Source: Sedimentisphaerales bacterium (GTDB lineage Bacteria > Planctomycetota > Phycisphaerae > Sedimentisphaerales > SM23-30). From it: DNA of 53,530 bases. A program made the position numbers and the translations under genes. This document shows positions 45,527 through 53,530 of this stretch, in pieces (position 1 is the first letter of the stretch; each line of letters starts with the position of its first letter). The stretch is taken from assembly GCA_016928435.1 (NCBI GenBank), contig JAFGKT010000043.1, positions 1 through 53,530 on the forward strand. The letters run 5' to 3'. The notes beneath the pieces are model-generated. The model was given only the letters and a program-made list of their open reading frames with translations. It did not search any database and had not been told where the DNA came from.

Positions 45527-46225
45527 TCAGGTAGCGACTTGCTTTGCGCCTTTGGGGGGCTTGACAAAAATGCCTTTAGTGTCCTGCGTGCCCTCCAACA
45601 AATCGCAGGCACGACAACAACGCCACATCAGGCATCCTATTTCAAATGCGGATAGCTCCCTGTCGCTGTACATCAATAGGCTGTTTTCGCTGGTTTCCCA
45701 AGCGGTTTGGCCGCAACGAGAGAAATTACGGCGTATCTGATCGGTAAGCATTTCTCGCCCCTGCTGAGGGTGATCGCTATAGAGACTGAATCGTTGGTCG
45801 AACTCTTCAGATCCGGTCCGGAACGACTTGAAAGCGACAAATCGCCCCATACCATCGAATTCTCTATCAGGTAAAGCAACGATAGATGGTAAGGTTCGCG
45901 ATTGATTGACGAGTATGACGGTGCGATGCTGGAGCGTACGGTTAGGTCCGGAACCTATTTCGTAGATATAATCAAAAGCATAGATTTGACGCAGGCCGCG
46001 GCGACCTTGGATTATATTCACCGCACGGGCAGAATGGCCTTGTTGAACAAAATGATATGTATCCAAGCTGTCGAGCATATAACCGGGATCTTTGGCATAA
46101 TAGCGCATTTGCAGTCTCAAAGCCAGATCGGCTAACTTCTGACGCCGACCACGATAGACCAACAGCAGACGCACCAGGGCCACAATCAAGAGCAGCCCGG
46201 CCAATATTAAAGCAGGCTCCCACAT
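45527..46225 (-). CDS. Uncharacterised membrane-anchored protein
   Basis: This 232-residue protein has one N-terminal membrane helix (ALILAGLLLIVALVRLLLVY) and a cytoplasmic alpha/beta domain (ADLALRLQMRYYAKDPG, IYAFDYIYEIGSGPN, FVAFKSFRTGSEEFDQRF, LMYSDRELSAFEIGCLM). It resembles planctomycete proteins of unknown function; no catalytic motif is seen. It follows the cysteine-rich gene by 44 bases and is probably the last gene of the trpB2 operon. Its end is 10 bases from the PilZ gene end, in convergent orientation. Confidence 0.6.
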   Translation of the reverse strand: MWEPALILAGLLLIVALVRLLLVYRGRRQKLADLALRLQMRYYAKDPGYMLDSLDTYHFVQQGHSARAVNIIQGRRGLRQIYAFDYIYEIGSGPNRTLQHRTVILVNQSRTLPSIVALPDREFDGMGRFVAFKSFRTGSEEFDQRFSLYSDHPQQGREMLTDQIRRNFSRCGQTAWETSENSLLMYSDRELSAFEIGCLMWRCCRACDLLEGTQDTKGIFVKPPKGAKQVAT

Positions 46226-46269
46226 AGTCTAAAGATGCTCACGTAGTATGAGGTAGGTGATTGGGAATG

Positions 46270-46572
46270 CTACGGTTCTTTGTCTTGGGGTTTTTCGGCA
46301 TTCTTCGCAGCCTGTTGAGCTTGCTGAATGAGATCTATAAGCGAGGTAATCTTTGGTTGGGGCAGTGCTGTTATCTGTTCTATGATCTCGGGCCCGTAAT
46401 TTTCGAGCATGAATGCCTGGACATCGAAGGTTTCAAACCAGCAATCGAGGATTTTACGACAAGGGCAGTCACGCCCGGTGACGCGACTGCCCTTTCTGCA
46501 ATATTCAAAGTTGATCTCGTGACCCAACCGCGGACAACGGCGAGTTCGTTGATCGTTCTGATCTATTGACAT
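46270..46572 (-). CDS. Small cysteine-rich protein of unknown function
   Basis: This 100-residue soluble protein has its cysteines in the N-terminal half (CPRLGHEINFEYCRKGS, then CPCRKILDCWFETFDVQAFM), a spacing that suggests a zinc or iron-sulfur site. The C-terminal half is a helical, charged tail. The family is not recognised. It lies 22 bases downstream of the TrpB2-type gene and upstream of the membrane protein, so the three are probably one transcript. Confidence 0.6.
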   Translation of the reverse strand: MSIDQNDQRTRRCPRLGHEINFEYCRKGSRVTGRDCPCRKILDCWFETFDVQAFMLENYGPEIIEQITALPQPKITSLIDLIQQAQQAAKNAEKPQDKEP

Positions 46573-46594
46573 AACTTACACTGCACTTTCGCCT

Positions 46595-47983
46595 TTACCA
46601 CTTACCCGATTTAGCTTCACTGGGTTTGGGTAGGCCTTCAATGCCTTTAAGAGACTTCGCCAGTTCTTCATCCGGCAACGGATAGTCATGCAGACGGCCT
46701 TCGAGAAATGCCTGATAACCGGTAAGGTCCATCAAGCCGTGGCCGCTCCAGTTCATGATTATGACTTTTTCTTTGCCTTCTTCCTTGGCCTGCTTGGCCT
46801 CGCGGATAGTCGCGGCAATAGCATGACTGGTTTCGGGGGCACTGATAAAGCCTTCTGTCTTGGCCCACAACAAAGCTGCTTCGTAGCACTCAATTTGGTG
46901 CAGCGCCATAGGCTCCAATAAGCCTTCTACGGCAGCCTGGCTGACCAACGGAGCCATACCATGATAACGCAGACCGCCGGCGTGAATGGCCGGGGGAACA
47001 AAATCATGACCAAGAGAGTGCATCGGCAAAAGAGGCGTCATCTTGGCGGTGTCACCGTGGTCATAGCAGAAAGGCGCACGGGTAAGCGTAGGACAAGAGG
47101 TAGGTTCAACCGGAATAATCTTGATATCGGCACCGTTGATCTTATCAGCGACGAACGGGAATGACAGGCCGGCAAAATTACTGCCGCCGCCCGCACAACC
47201 GATTACAACATCAACTTTCTTTTCGTTTGCCTTTTCCAGTTGCTTCTTGGCTTCCAAACCAATGATCGTCTGATGCAGCATAACATGATTGAGTACGCTG
47301 CCCAAAGCATAACGGGTTTCGCCTTTGGGATCGGTAACAGCGGCTTCGATGGCTTCGCTGATGGCGATGCCGAGACTGCCGGGGGTATCAGGCATTTTTT
47401 CCAGAATCGCACGACCGGCGTTGGTTTCTTCGCTGGGACTTGGTATGCAGTGGCCGCCCCAGGTTTCCATCATGAGCCGACGGAAAGGTTTCTGATCAAA
47501 ACTGATGCGCACCATAAAGACTTTGCATTCCAGTCCGATCAAGGCACAGGCAAAACTAAGGGCACTGCCCCATTGGCCGGCACCGGTTTCGGTGGTCAAT
47601 CGCTTGATGCCAAACTGCTTATTATACCACGCTTGAGCGACAGCGGTGTTGGGCTTGTGACTTCCGGGCGGGCTGACACCCTCGTTTTTGTAGTAGATAC
47701 GGGCGGGAGTATCGAGAGCCTTCTCCAATGCTTTGGCGCGATAAAGCGGCGAAGGACGCCAACGATAGAGGATTTCCAAAATCTCTTCAGGAATATCAAT
47801 CCAACGCTCTTGGCTGACTTCCTGCTCGATAAGATTCATGGGGAACACGGGGGCGAGCATATCGGGCGTTATAGGATTGCCATCAGGCCCCAAAGGCGGC
47901 TGCAGCGGGGTAGGCAGGTCCGCGGCTAGATTATACCATTGACGTGGGATGTCTTTCTCGTCCAGGAATATTTTCGTCGGCAT
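46595..47983 (-). CDS. trpB: Tryptophan synthase beta chain, TrpB2 type
   Basis: The 462-residue length and the motifs fit the TrpB2 subgroup. Landmarks are [30 protein letters not shown] (PLP lysine Lys110), [27 protein letters not shown] and [11 protein letters not shown]. TrpB2 condenses L-serine with indole and usually works without a TrpA partner; no trpA is present here. AAGGAG is ideally spaced before the ATG at 47983, so the frame extension to 48037 is rejected. A salvage role for free indole is the usual interpretation. Confidence 0.9.
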   Translation of the reverse strand: MPTKIFLDEKDIPRQWYNLAADLPTPLQPPLGPDGNPITPDMLAPVFPMNLIEQEVSQERWIDIPEEILEILYRWRPSPLYRAKALEKALDTPARIYYKNEGVSPPGSHKPNTAVAQAWYNKQFGIKRLTTETGAGQWGSALSFACALIGLECKVFMVRISFDQKPFRRLMMETWGGHCIPSPSEETNAGRAILEKMPDTPGSLGIAISEAIEAAVTDPKGETRYALGSVLNHVMLHQTIIGLEAKKQLEKANEKKVDVVIGCAGGGSNFAGLSFPFVADKINGADIKIIPVEPTSCPTLTRAPFCYDHGDTAKMTPLLPMHSLGHDFVPPAIHAGGLRYHGMAPLVSQAAVEGLLEPMALHQIECYEAALLWAKTEGFISAPETSHAIAATIREAKQAKEEGKEKVIIMNWSGHGLMDLTGYQAFLEGRLHDYPLPDEELAKSLKGIEGLPKPSEAKSGKW

Positions 47984-48517
47984 GTCCCAGGCTCCTTGTT
48001 TCTTACGGGTTAACAGAATTCCAATCCAGACAGACAAAATGACGGATGAACCTCTATGATATTCATAAATCCTGTTAGGACAAGCAAAATATGTGGTTAT
48101 ATTCGAATCGTACTACTCGGAAATAGGGCCCGAAAAGCCCAATGAAGACGCCTCGGAGGACAAAAAACATGTGTCGCCGCAAGTCTTTTTTTAATAATAA
48201 CTTACAATGGCCTCGACCAGTTGAATTATATAGCGTATTGAGAAAAAATGGGCACAAGGAAACAGGGGGCTCCGGAGTGAGTCGCCAACGTGGGTCAACA
48301 TCCGCGATTGACGGGTTAGCTGCGCCCAAAGCGTTCAATAAGTGATCTTTGCCCTGCAAAAACAATTGGGTTATACTGGTTCGGGATGATTCCAGACGGT
48401 AGTCTTGGGGTGTGAGGAGACGAAGGAAAGAGCGGGTACCGCCCTACCGCCCTACCGTGAACCAAGATAGTCTCTGGATATCTGATGAATTCTCCACGTT
48501 ATACAAGGACAAAGTAA
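47984..48517. other. Divergent intergenic region
   Basis: About 530 bp without a credible gene. Open frames on both strands lack ribosome-binding sites and family features. A short direct repeat (ACCGCCCT repeated near 48438-48457) lies about 60 bp before the DUF2130 gene; its role is unclear. Confidence 0.35.
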
Positions 48518-49786
48518 ATGGCAGAGCAGACAATAGTATGCCCAAATTGCAGAACCGAAATAGCTCTTAATGAAGCGATTACAGGGGCAATTCAGGACAA
48601 AATACGCAGCCAACTGCAACAGGAATTACAGCAGAATAATCTCAAACTGCAACAGCGGGAAACAGCCTTGAAGGAGCGGGAAAAACAAACCGCAGCCAAA
48701 GAAGCAGCAATAGAACAGCAGATTCAACAAAAGTTGGCACACGAACGGGAATCTCTGACTCAACAGTTAGAAATGAAACTCCGCCAGGAAAAAGAGGTCC
48801 AAGACAAAGCACTACAGGAAGAATTGGCGGAAAAAAATAACCAACTGAAACAAGCACGCGAACAAGAGCTCGCTTTGCGAAAAGAAAAACGAGAGTTGGA
48901 GCAGTCGCGGGCAGAGCTGGAGCTGACAGTGCAGCGTAAGTTGGATGAGGAGCGTAAAAAAATCGCTCAGGAAGCTAACGAAAAAGCCGTCGAAGCTCAA
49001 CTGCTCAAGATGCGTGAGAAAGATGAGCTTATCAATAGTATGCAAGGAAAAATAAGCCAACTGCAGCGACAGGTGGAACAAGGATCACAAGAACGGCAAG
49101 GCGAAGCACTCGAAGGACAACTGCAGGAAACACTAGCGAGAGCCTTTCCTTATGATGATTTTGAAGAAGTGGTAAAGGGAAAACGCGGCGGAGACATTTT
49201 GCAGCGGGTACACAACAGCAACGGCAAGGTATGCGGGACAATTTTGTGGGAATCGAAAAACACCAAGGATTTCCAACGGCCTTGGATCGACAAACTCAAG
49301 CAGGACCAACAGAACGCCGGTGCCGATATCGCGATCTTGATGACGATGGCTTTGCCGCGTGAGGTGCGGAATTTTGACCTATATGAGGAAGTGTGGATAA
49401 CTGATTACAAATCAGCTCATGGACTGTGCGCCGCATTGCGTCAACAGTTGATTAACCTGGCACGTGAGAAAATGGTGGTAGCCCATCAAGACTCGCTAAA
49501 AGATGTGATTTACAATTACATCACCGGGCAGGATTTTGCACGACGTATCAAAACGGTAGTCGCGGCATATCGTCAAATGCAGCAAGACCTGGACAAAGAA
49601 CGTAACGCCATGGCACGCATTTGGAAAAAGCGGGAAAAACAGATCGGCGCGGTCTTAGGCAACATGACAGAAATGTACGGCGAACTGGAAGGCATGTTGG
49701 GCCAAGCCCGAGCCCTGCCCCCTATCGACACACTAAGCCTGGAAGCCATCGCCGAGGAGAATATCGAAAACGACGAGAAAGAATAA
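48518..49786 (+). CDS. DUF2130 protein, coiled coil plus nuclease-like domain
   Basis: This 422-residue protein starts with a short zinc-ribbon-like segment (VCPNCRTEIAL). A long charged coiled coil follows, about residues 25-200 and rich in Gln and Glu. A C-terminal DUF2130 domain has YDDFEEVVKGKRGGDILQRV, GTILWESKNTKDFQRPWID, IAILMTMALPREV and EEVWITDYKSA. The Glu-x-Lys in WESKNTK with the preceding Asp is reminiscent of PD-(D/E)XK nucleases, as in RmuC-like proteins. The biological role is unknown. The start follows CAAGGAC. Its stop is only 17 bases from the first RHS-like residues of the truncated cassette. Confidence 0.85.
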   Translation: MAEQTIVCPNCRTEIALNEAITGAIQDKIRSQLQQELQQNNLKLQQRETALKEREKQTAAKEAAIEQQIQQKLAHERESLTQQLEMKLRQEKEVQDKALQEELAEKNNQLKQAREQELALRKEKRELEQSRAELELTVQRKLDEERKKIAQEANEKAVEAQLLKMREKDELINSMQGKISQLQRQVEQGSQERQGEALEGQLQETLARAFPYDDFEEVVKGKRGGDILQRVHNSNGKVCGTILWESKNTKDFQRPWIDKLKQDQQNAGADIAILMTMALPREVRNFDLYEEVWITDYKSAHGLCAALRQQLINLAREKMVVAHQDSLKDVIYNYITGQDFARRIKTVVAAYRQMQQDLDKERNAMARIWKKREKQIGAVLGNMTEMYGELEGMLGQARALPPIDTLSLEAIAEENIENDEKE

Positions 49787-49802
49787 ATACCGCTGCTGTA
49801 AA

Positions 49803-51683
49803 TGGCCCGCACCCAATTTCTGGTCCATCACCGGCTATGCCGATGGCAGCACCGCCCAAACCACCCAATACGCTTACGACAAGTTAAACCGCGTTACCAC
49901 CATCACCTTTGAAGCAATAGATGTAGCGGAATACGACTACACCGGCCCATCGCCTGCCCGCCGTCGCTATCCGGTTATTGACGTCAATACCGACACCAGT
50001 TACAATAACCTAAGGCAGACCACCATCATCGACAGTTACTTCGCCACGGCTGCCCAGCAGATTGCCGGTTTCAATTACCAATACGATGCGGCCGGCAATA
50101 TCACCGAGCAGCAATACGACCATCGCACCAGCGACCCGGATGTTGACTTCACCTATGATGATCTTTCCCGTCTGGAAAGGGCTGATTACGGCATGGACTC
50201 CACCTACGAAACTTATCCGATGGACGATCTCGGCAACCGCGTAGGCAGTGCGTATCTGCGCGACACCACCACCGACACCTACGATGTCGATGAACTGACC
50301 AACCGCTATGATAGTATCGACAGCGTTTCGCTGATCTATGATGCTGCGGGCAACCTCATCGAAGACCATCGCGGCTATCAATATTACTACGATTACGAAA
50401 ACCGCCTGGTCGAAATCCTCGACGATGAGGACCAGAGCGTAGCGATGTACGTGTATGATGCCTTAGGCCGCCGCATCGAAAAAGGCGATCCATTGACCGG
50501 CGAAATCACTCGCTACTTCTACAGTCCCAATTGGCAAGTGCTATACGAGGTTGAAGATGCCAATGAAGCCGGCACTGTGGCACGTAAATACGTATATGGT
50601 AATTTCATCGATGAGCCGTTGATGATGATTACGGCTACGACGGATTACTACTACGTCCACGACCATCTCTTTAGCCCCGTCGCTTTAATCAATGGCTCCG
50701 GCACCATCGTCGAACGTTATGAGTACGATGCGTATGGCAAACCGACTATCTACAACGCTGCTTTAACACAAACTTATTCAACTAGCCAATTTGGCAACCC
50801 CTACCTCTTTACCGGCCGCCGTGTCGACTTCCTTGATGATAATACCCTCACCCTCCAGTACAACCGCAACCGCTACTACGATTACACCACCGGCCGATGG
50901 CTAACCCCCGACCCCCTCGGTGTCGTACCCAATCACACTATGGGGAATGCGCCAAGTAAACAATATAGAGATGGATTGAGTTTTTATCAGTACGTTTTCA
51001 GTAGACCAGCAAATGCATTGGATGCTACCGGTTTAGGTGGTGCAGGTGGGTCGTGGACGGGAGATGGAGGCGGGCAAGTTCCAGTCAATCCTGTAGTCTG
51101 CTGTAAGCTTAAAGATAATGGAGTAGGCCGGTGGAGAGCTTCTCGTCGTTGTCGGCAAGTTATAATTGCGAATCCTAATGGCCAGACCCCAATGGGGGCG
51201 TGTCGGTGTAGATTTGAGGGACGTCGTTGGGGTGTAGCTGGCAGATGGAGGACTACTGTGTATGACGCTCATTATGGTCCGTGTTGTTGGTGTGAACTTT
51301 ATCTTGAACGGCATGCTGGGGACTTACCTGAACCTGAAGGTATAGTTGATGAGATTATCATCAATCATACTCCATCAAGAGAGAAATTGCATGGAAGGCT
51401 TGCAGTCATTTGTAGTAACGGTGGGTCATGGACGCGTGATATAGATGGACCGGGTGAAGGTAACGTTAACGTGGTTGACTATTCAGGCGAGGAACAATAC
51501 GTAAGAGAGCGTCTTCTCGGTCACATCAGTTGTGCGGCAGCTGCAAGAATGAGAGATCGCTGGCCCGAGAAGACTACCATGTATTATAATGAGGCCGGAT
51601 TTTGTGGTTTGGGGCCTGGAAGAAGGAATTGCTGGACATACCCTGTTGAGTGGGCAGAGGAGCTTATGAATGAATGTCCTTAG
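49803..51683 (+). pseudogene. 5'-truncated RHS-repeat protein with cysteine-rich variable tip
   Basis: RHS/YD repeats begin at about 49803 with no start codon and continue through repeats (YAYDKLNRVTTITFEA, YQYDAAGNITEQQYDHR) into the RHS core (YYYDYENRLVEILDDEDQ, YVYDALGRRIEKG, YNRNRYYDYTTGRWLTPDPLG). The first in-frame ATG is 50193 (496 residues). After the core ending ANALDATGLGG a tip of about 210 residues follows with 13 cysteines and no recognised domain. The tip and the core end from about 50935 use AT-richer codons than the repeats, which suggests separate ancestry. Polymorphic toxins have this plan (RHS shell, variable C-terminal toxin). The missing 5' half may make it an unexpressed donor cassette. 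Confidence 0.75.
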
Positions 51684-52185
51684 TAATATGATTCAAAATC
51701 AACGCAGAAGGAGACTCATCGTCTTACTGGCTATTGCAGGGATAGTGTTATCCTTGCTGTATATAGCCCTGAGAAAAGTATCTCATTATGTAAGAAGTAT
51801 GCCCCACGAATACTCATATGCCACAACTCTTGTTATGGATGTTCTATTTGAGTATATTGATTTGACCGGTGATTTTCCTTCAAGTGAATCGGATCTTATT
51901 GAGAGCGACTGTCTGCGTATAAGAATGGTCGAAGATCAAGAGGTTTATCAAATAGAACGCCAACCTGGGACATGGCATGACATTCCTTTTTTTCAGATGT
52001 TTACAATAGCGTATGGCATAGATATGAATGACATTGATAATTCCAGAGAGAACTTGATTCTAAAAAGCACGAATGAACCCGTGTTGCTCATAGAGCCGCC
52101 TGGATGGGTAAGCTGTAACAGCGAATTGTATTCTAAAATTATATATGATTATTGGCTAAAGCGTCAAAGGCAACAATATCGTTGA
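51670..52185 (+). CDS. Membrane protein overlapping the RHS tip, possible immunity protein
   Basis: This 171-residue protein overlaps the RHS reading frame by 14 bases. A strong AGGAG lies at 51658-51662, 7 bases before its ATG, so it is a real start and coupled to the RHS gene. A basic N terminus (NQRRRR) leads into one membrane helix (LIVLLAIAGIVLSLLYIAL), then an exported domain with VLFEYIDLTGDFPSSESDLI. That segment is faintly like the beta region of GspG-type pseudopilins. Position immediately after a polymorphic tip suggests immunity function, but a membrane-anchored exported domain is not the commonest immunity design. Base composition matches the tip and not the RHS core. Confidence 0.6.
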   Translation: MNVLSNMIQNQRRRRLIVLLAIAGIVLSLLYIALRKVSHYVRSMPHEYSYATTLVMDVLFEYIDLTGDFPSSESDLIESDCLRIRMVEDQEVYQIERQPGTWHDIPFFQMFTIAYGIDMNDIDNSRENLILKSTNEPVLLIEPPGWVSCNSELYSKIIYDYWLKRQRQQYR

Positions 52186-52557
52186 CGACAAATCACGGCG
52201 ATTGACAGTTACTACGACACCACCCAGCAGGCCATTGCCGGCTTCAATTACCAATACGACACCGGTGGCAATATCGTGGCTCAGGAATACGACCATCGCA
52301 CCAGCGACCCGGATGTTGACTTCACCTATGATGATTTGCAGCGGTTGACGCGGGCGGATTATGATATGGGCGCAAACTACGAAACCTTCCCCATGGATGA
52401 CTTAGGCAATCGCGTGGGCAGTGCGTACCTGCGGGATGGCAGTACCGACACCTACGATGTGGATGAGCTGACCAATCGCTGGGTATGTGTTTCGCAGAGG
52501 GCAAAACTGATCAATAATTTCTTCCGGCAGTTCCGGTCGATTCGCAGAAAATGGTAG
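52186..52557 (+). pseudogene. Second RHS-repeat fragment
   Basis: Directly after the stop of the putative immunity gene, and in the same frame, RHS sequence resumes (RQITAIDSYYDTTQQAIAGF, YDHRTSDPDVDFTYDD, AYLRDGSTDTYDVDELTNR). It then runs into unrelated residues and stops. It aligns with residues encoded at 50011-50312, including an identical 48-base block (50117-50164 and 52288-52335). There is no start for the full fragment. It marks a duplication or recombination around the tip/immunity cargo. Confidence 0.75.
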
Positions 52558-52609
52558 TTTGGACGCAAAAAACAGCGTTTCTGACGCAGATTCCCCCGAT
52601 TGCTTAGAA

Positions 52610-52682
52610 TGGGCCCGGAGGGACTTGAACCCCCGACCCAGGGATTATGAGTCCCCTGCTCTACCAACTGAGCTACAGGCCC
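52610..52682 (-). tRNA. tRNA-Met (CAU)
   Basis: The minus strand folds into a full cloverleaf of 73 bases. The acceptor stem is GGGCCTG/CGGGCCC with discriminator A. The D stem is GCTC/GAGC, the anticodon stem GGGGA/TCCCT with loop CTCATAA (anticodon CAT), and the T arm GGGGG/CCCTC with TTCAAGT. The CCA end is not encoded. With T:G in the acceptor and a full first base pair it looks like elongator and not initiator tRNA-Met. Confidence 0.92.
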
Positions 52683-52693
52683 TAAGGTTAGGT

Positions 52694-52718
52694 TTTGTAA
52701 GACTTTAGGTCTTACAAA
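52694..52718. terminator. Perfect 10-bp hairpin beside tRNA-Met
   Basis: TTTGTAAGAC (52694-52703) and GTCTTACAAA (52709-52718) are exact inverted repeats with a 5-base loop. The T- and A-rich flanks allow a short U tract in either direction. It lies just upstream of the tRNA on the minus strand and could end a transcript arriving from the right. Confidence 0.4.
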
Positions 52719-53043
52719 TTGGTTTTTACTGCTGTGTTATGCCCGGGGGCATTGGTAACTGCGGGCGAGGGCTTTTTCGGCGGCCTCGCAGTGCAGTTAA
52801 GTGCCTTATAATACGGTAATTGTTGACAAAATCAACCGCAAAAAATTAGAGTAATGAGAAAAGGATGCATCGGTACCACAACTATTTATACTTGACAAGA
52901 TAAAAATGTACTATGCTGCATACTCTCTCCAGCCACTTCTGCCAGTCTAAATCATATTCTACACGCATCGAAATCGGACCATCTGGACTGCCGCTATGCT
53001 TAGCGTTATAGTAGTAATTCGCCCTTCAACTTTTTCCATTTCA

Positions 53044-53373
53044 GTGCCCCACTCGGTGCTCCCCCGCCGCCCAGGTGCCCAACTCGGTGCCCGACAGCAG
53101 TCCACCATTGGCAATTCCTGTCCCCATCTGGCACCGCCTGGCGATTAGACCGTCCCCACGCAAACCAACCCTAAAGCTTTACTAGTCAAAGACTTGTCAC
53201 CCCCAGACATCCCCCGTCAATTCAAGTCAACCCCAGTCCCTGTAATGCAAAAAAGCGGGCGATCGGATTCGAACCGACGACGTCCAGCTTGGGAAGGGGA
53301 CAGCGGCGGCAGGTAACTATTTTTCGTTAAAAGGTTTGTGTGTTCTGTTTTGTGTGAGTGCCCAACTCGGTGC
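53044..53373. repeat. Three copies of a 16-bp repeat
   Basis: GTGCCCAACTCGGTGC occurs at 53075-53090 and 53358-53373, and with one mismatch at 53044-53059. The copies flank the tRNA-Gly fragment on both sides. They could be recombinase arm sites or the remains of duplicated integrase gene ends: read on the minus strand the last copy encodes GTELGT shortly before a stop. Confidence 0.6.
53254..53295 (-). other. 3' half of tRNA-Gly(CCC), putative attachment site
   Basis: On the minus strand the sequence from the anticodon loop (TTCCCAA) through GCTGG, the T arm (GTCGG, TTCGAAT, CCGAT) and the acceptor 3' strand (CGCCCGC, T) is that of a tRNA-Gly. The 5' half is missing: the bases before TTCCCAA do not form the expected stem. 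A 3' tRNA piece cut at the anticodon loop is the classical footprint of a tyrosine-recombinase attachment site. Confidence 0.65.
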
Positions 53374-53438
53374 CCAGTAGGTCTCTTGTTTAAGGGAGGA
53401 CAAAACCAGGATGCTTACGACTGCTGCTGCAAGCTAGC

Positions 53439-53530
53439 TTAGACTACTCGCTTTTTTACCAGCGAACATCCAAAAGCCAGAAGCAGAATGCTCATTGGCT
53501 CGGGAACCAGTGTAAGGCTTGTAATCTCAC
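53439..53530 (-). CDS. PEP-CTERM protein, C-terminal end (gene continues beyond the window)
   Basis: The minus strand from the window edge to TAA at 53441-53439 encodes EITSLTLVPEPMSILLLAFG and then CSLVKKRVV. This is a Pro-Glu-Pro motif, a hydrophobic helix and a basic tail, the sorting signal of PEP-CTERM proteins. The helix contains a Cys, and the arrangement is otherwise canonical. The body of the protein lies outside the window, so nothing can be said of its domains. Confidence 0.7.
   Translation of the reverse strand, partial: EITSLTLVPEPMSILLLAFGCSLVKKRVV

Larger units (their letters stand above)
52719..53438. other. Gene-free recombination scar
   Basis: About 700 bp without an intact gene. 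It contains three copies of a 16-base repeat, a 3' half of tRNA-Gly, and short coding-like scraps on the minus strand (for example open codons at 52885-53025 containing SPDGPISMRVEYDLDWQKWL). The pattern suggests remains of an integrated element. Confidence 0.5.

Noticed and set aside
48075..48365. 96-codon minus-strand frame in the gap before DUF2130
   Set aside because: There is no ribosome-binding site and no domain-like pattern; the region is better read as intergenic.
48438..48457. Short tandem ACCGCCCT repeat
   Set aside because: Only about two and a half units are present; this is too little to call a regulatory array or CRISPR-like repeat.
52452..52667. 71-codon minus-strand frame overlapping tRNA-Met
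   Set aside because: Its first third is the translated tRNA (the usual false protein from tRNA genes), so it is not a coding region.
1..53530. CRISPR arrays, ribosomal RNA genes, complete insertion sequences
   Set aside because: No spaced direct repeats, rRNA sequence or intact transposase frame were seen on either strand.

Overview
The window looks like a chromosomal segment of a planctomycete of the Phycisphaerae/Sedimentisphaerales type. This is inferred from the gene content, not from a marker gene. The hallmarks are PEP-CTERM tails (two whole proteins, one partial), secreted proteins with DNRLRE and dockerin-like motifs, single prepilin-type proteins beside glycoside hydrolases, several LacI regulators, and RHS cassettes. 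Most of the window is accessory carbohydrate metabolism.

Region 1 (1-5.6 kb) is a sugar-catabolic or amino-sugar cluster with visible decay. It holds the start of a Gfo/Idh/MocA oxidoreductase at the left edge, the C-terminal stump of a sodium/solute symporter, and an AraC regulator. Divergent from the regulator run a xylose-isomerase-like TIM barrel, a frameshifted and truncated oxidoreductase, a DegT-type PLP aminotransferase and a hydroxypyruvate-isomerase-like protein.

Region 2 (5.8-17.9 kb, minus strand) is headed by a LacI regulator. Its upstream DNA carries three ACCGGT-centred repeats, which are good operator candidates. After it come secreted proteins: a CARDB/TIM-barrel protein, a PEP-CTERM DNRLRE protein, a prepilin-like protein, two tandem DNRLRE/dockerin paralogues and a very large GH42-like protein. 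A barrel shared by three of these proteins keeps its acidic residues in two and has lost them in the third.

Between the two loci lie RecQ and a small PEP-CTERM protein (18.4-21.4 kb).

Region 3 (21.7-42.6 kb, plus strand) mirrors region 2. It has a LacI regulator, a 1318-residue secreted discoidin/FN3 protein with DNRLRE and dockerin-like motifs, a prepilin-like protein, a LamG/FG-GAP protein, a GH5-like lipoprotein, cytoplasmic GH2 and GH130 enzymes, a propeller protein and a complete Dpp/Opp-type ABC importer. In that importer the solute-binding protein and the first permease are one polypeptide. The likely logic is surface cleavage of a polysaccharide, import of oligosaccharides, then cytoplasmic hydrolysis or phosphorolysis.

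Region 4 (42.6-49.8 kb) holds more ordinary genes: HisI, a SAM methyltransferase, a PilZ protein, a TrpB2-type synthase followed by two small uncharacterised genes, and a DUF2130 protein.

Region 5 (49.8-53.5 kb) is a recombination-prone end. It has a 5'-truncated RHS gene with a cysteine-rich variable tip and an overlapping membrane-protein gene, a second RHS fragment, tRNA-Met, a 3' half of tRNA-Gly(CCC) among short repeats (a likely integration scar), and the 3' end of another PEP-CTERM gene.
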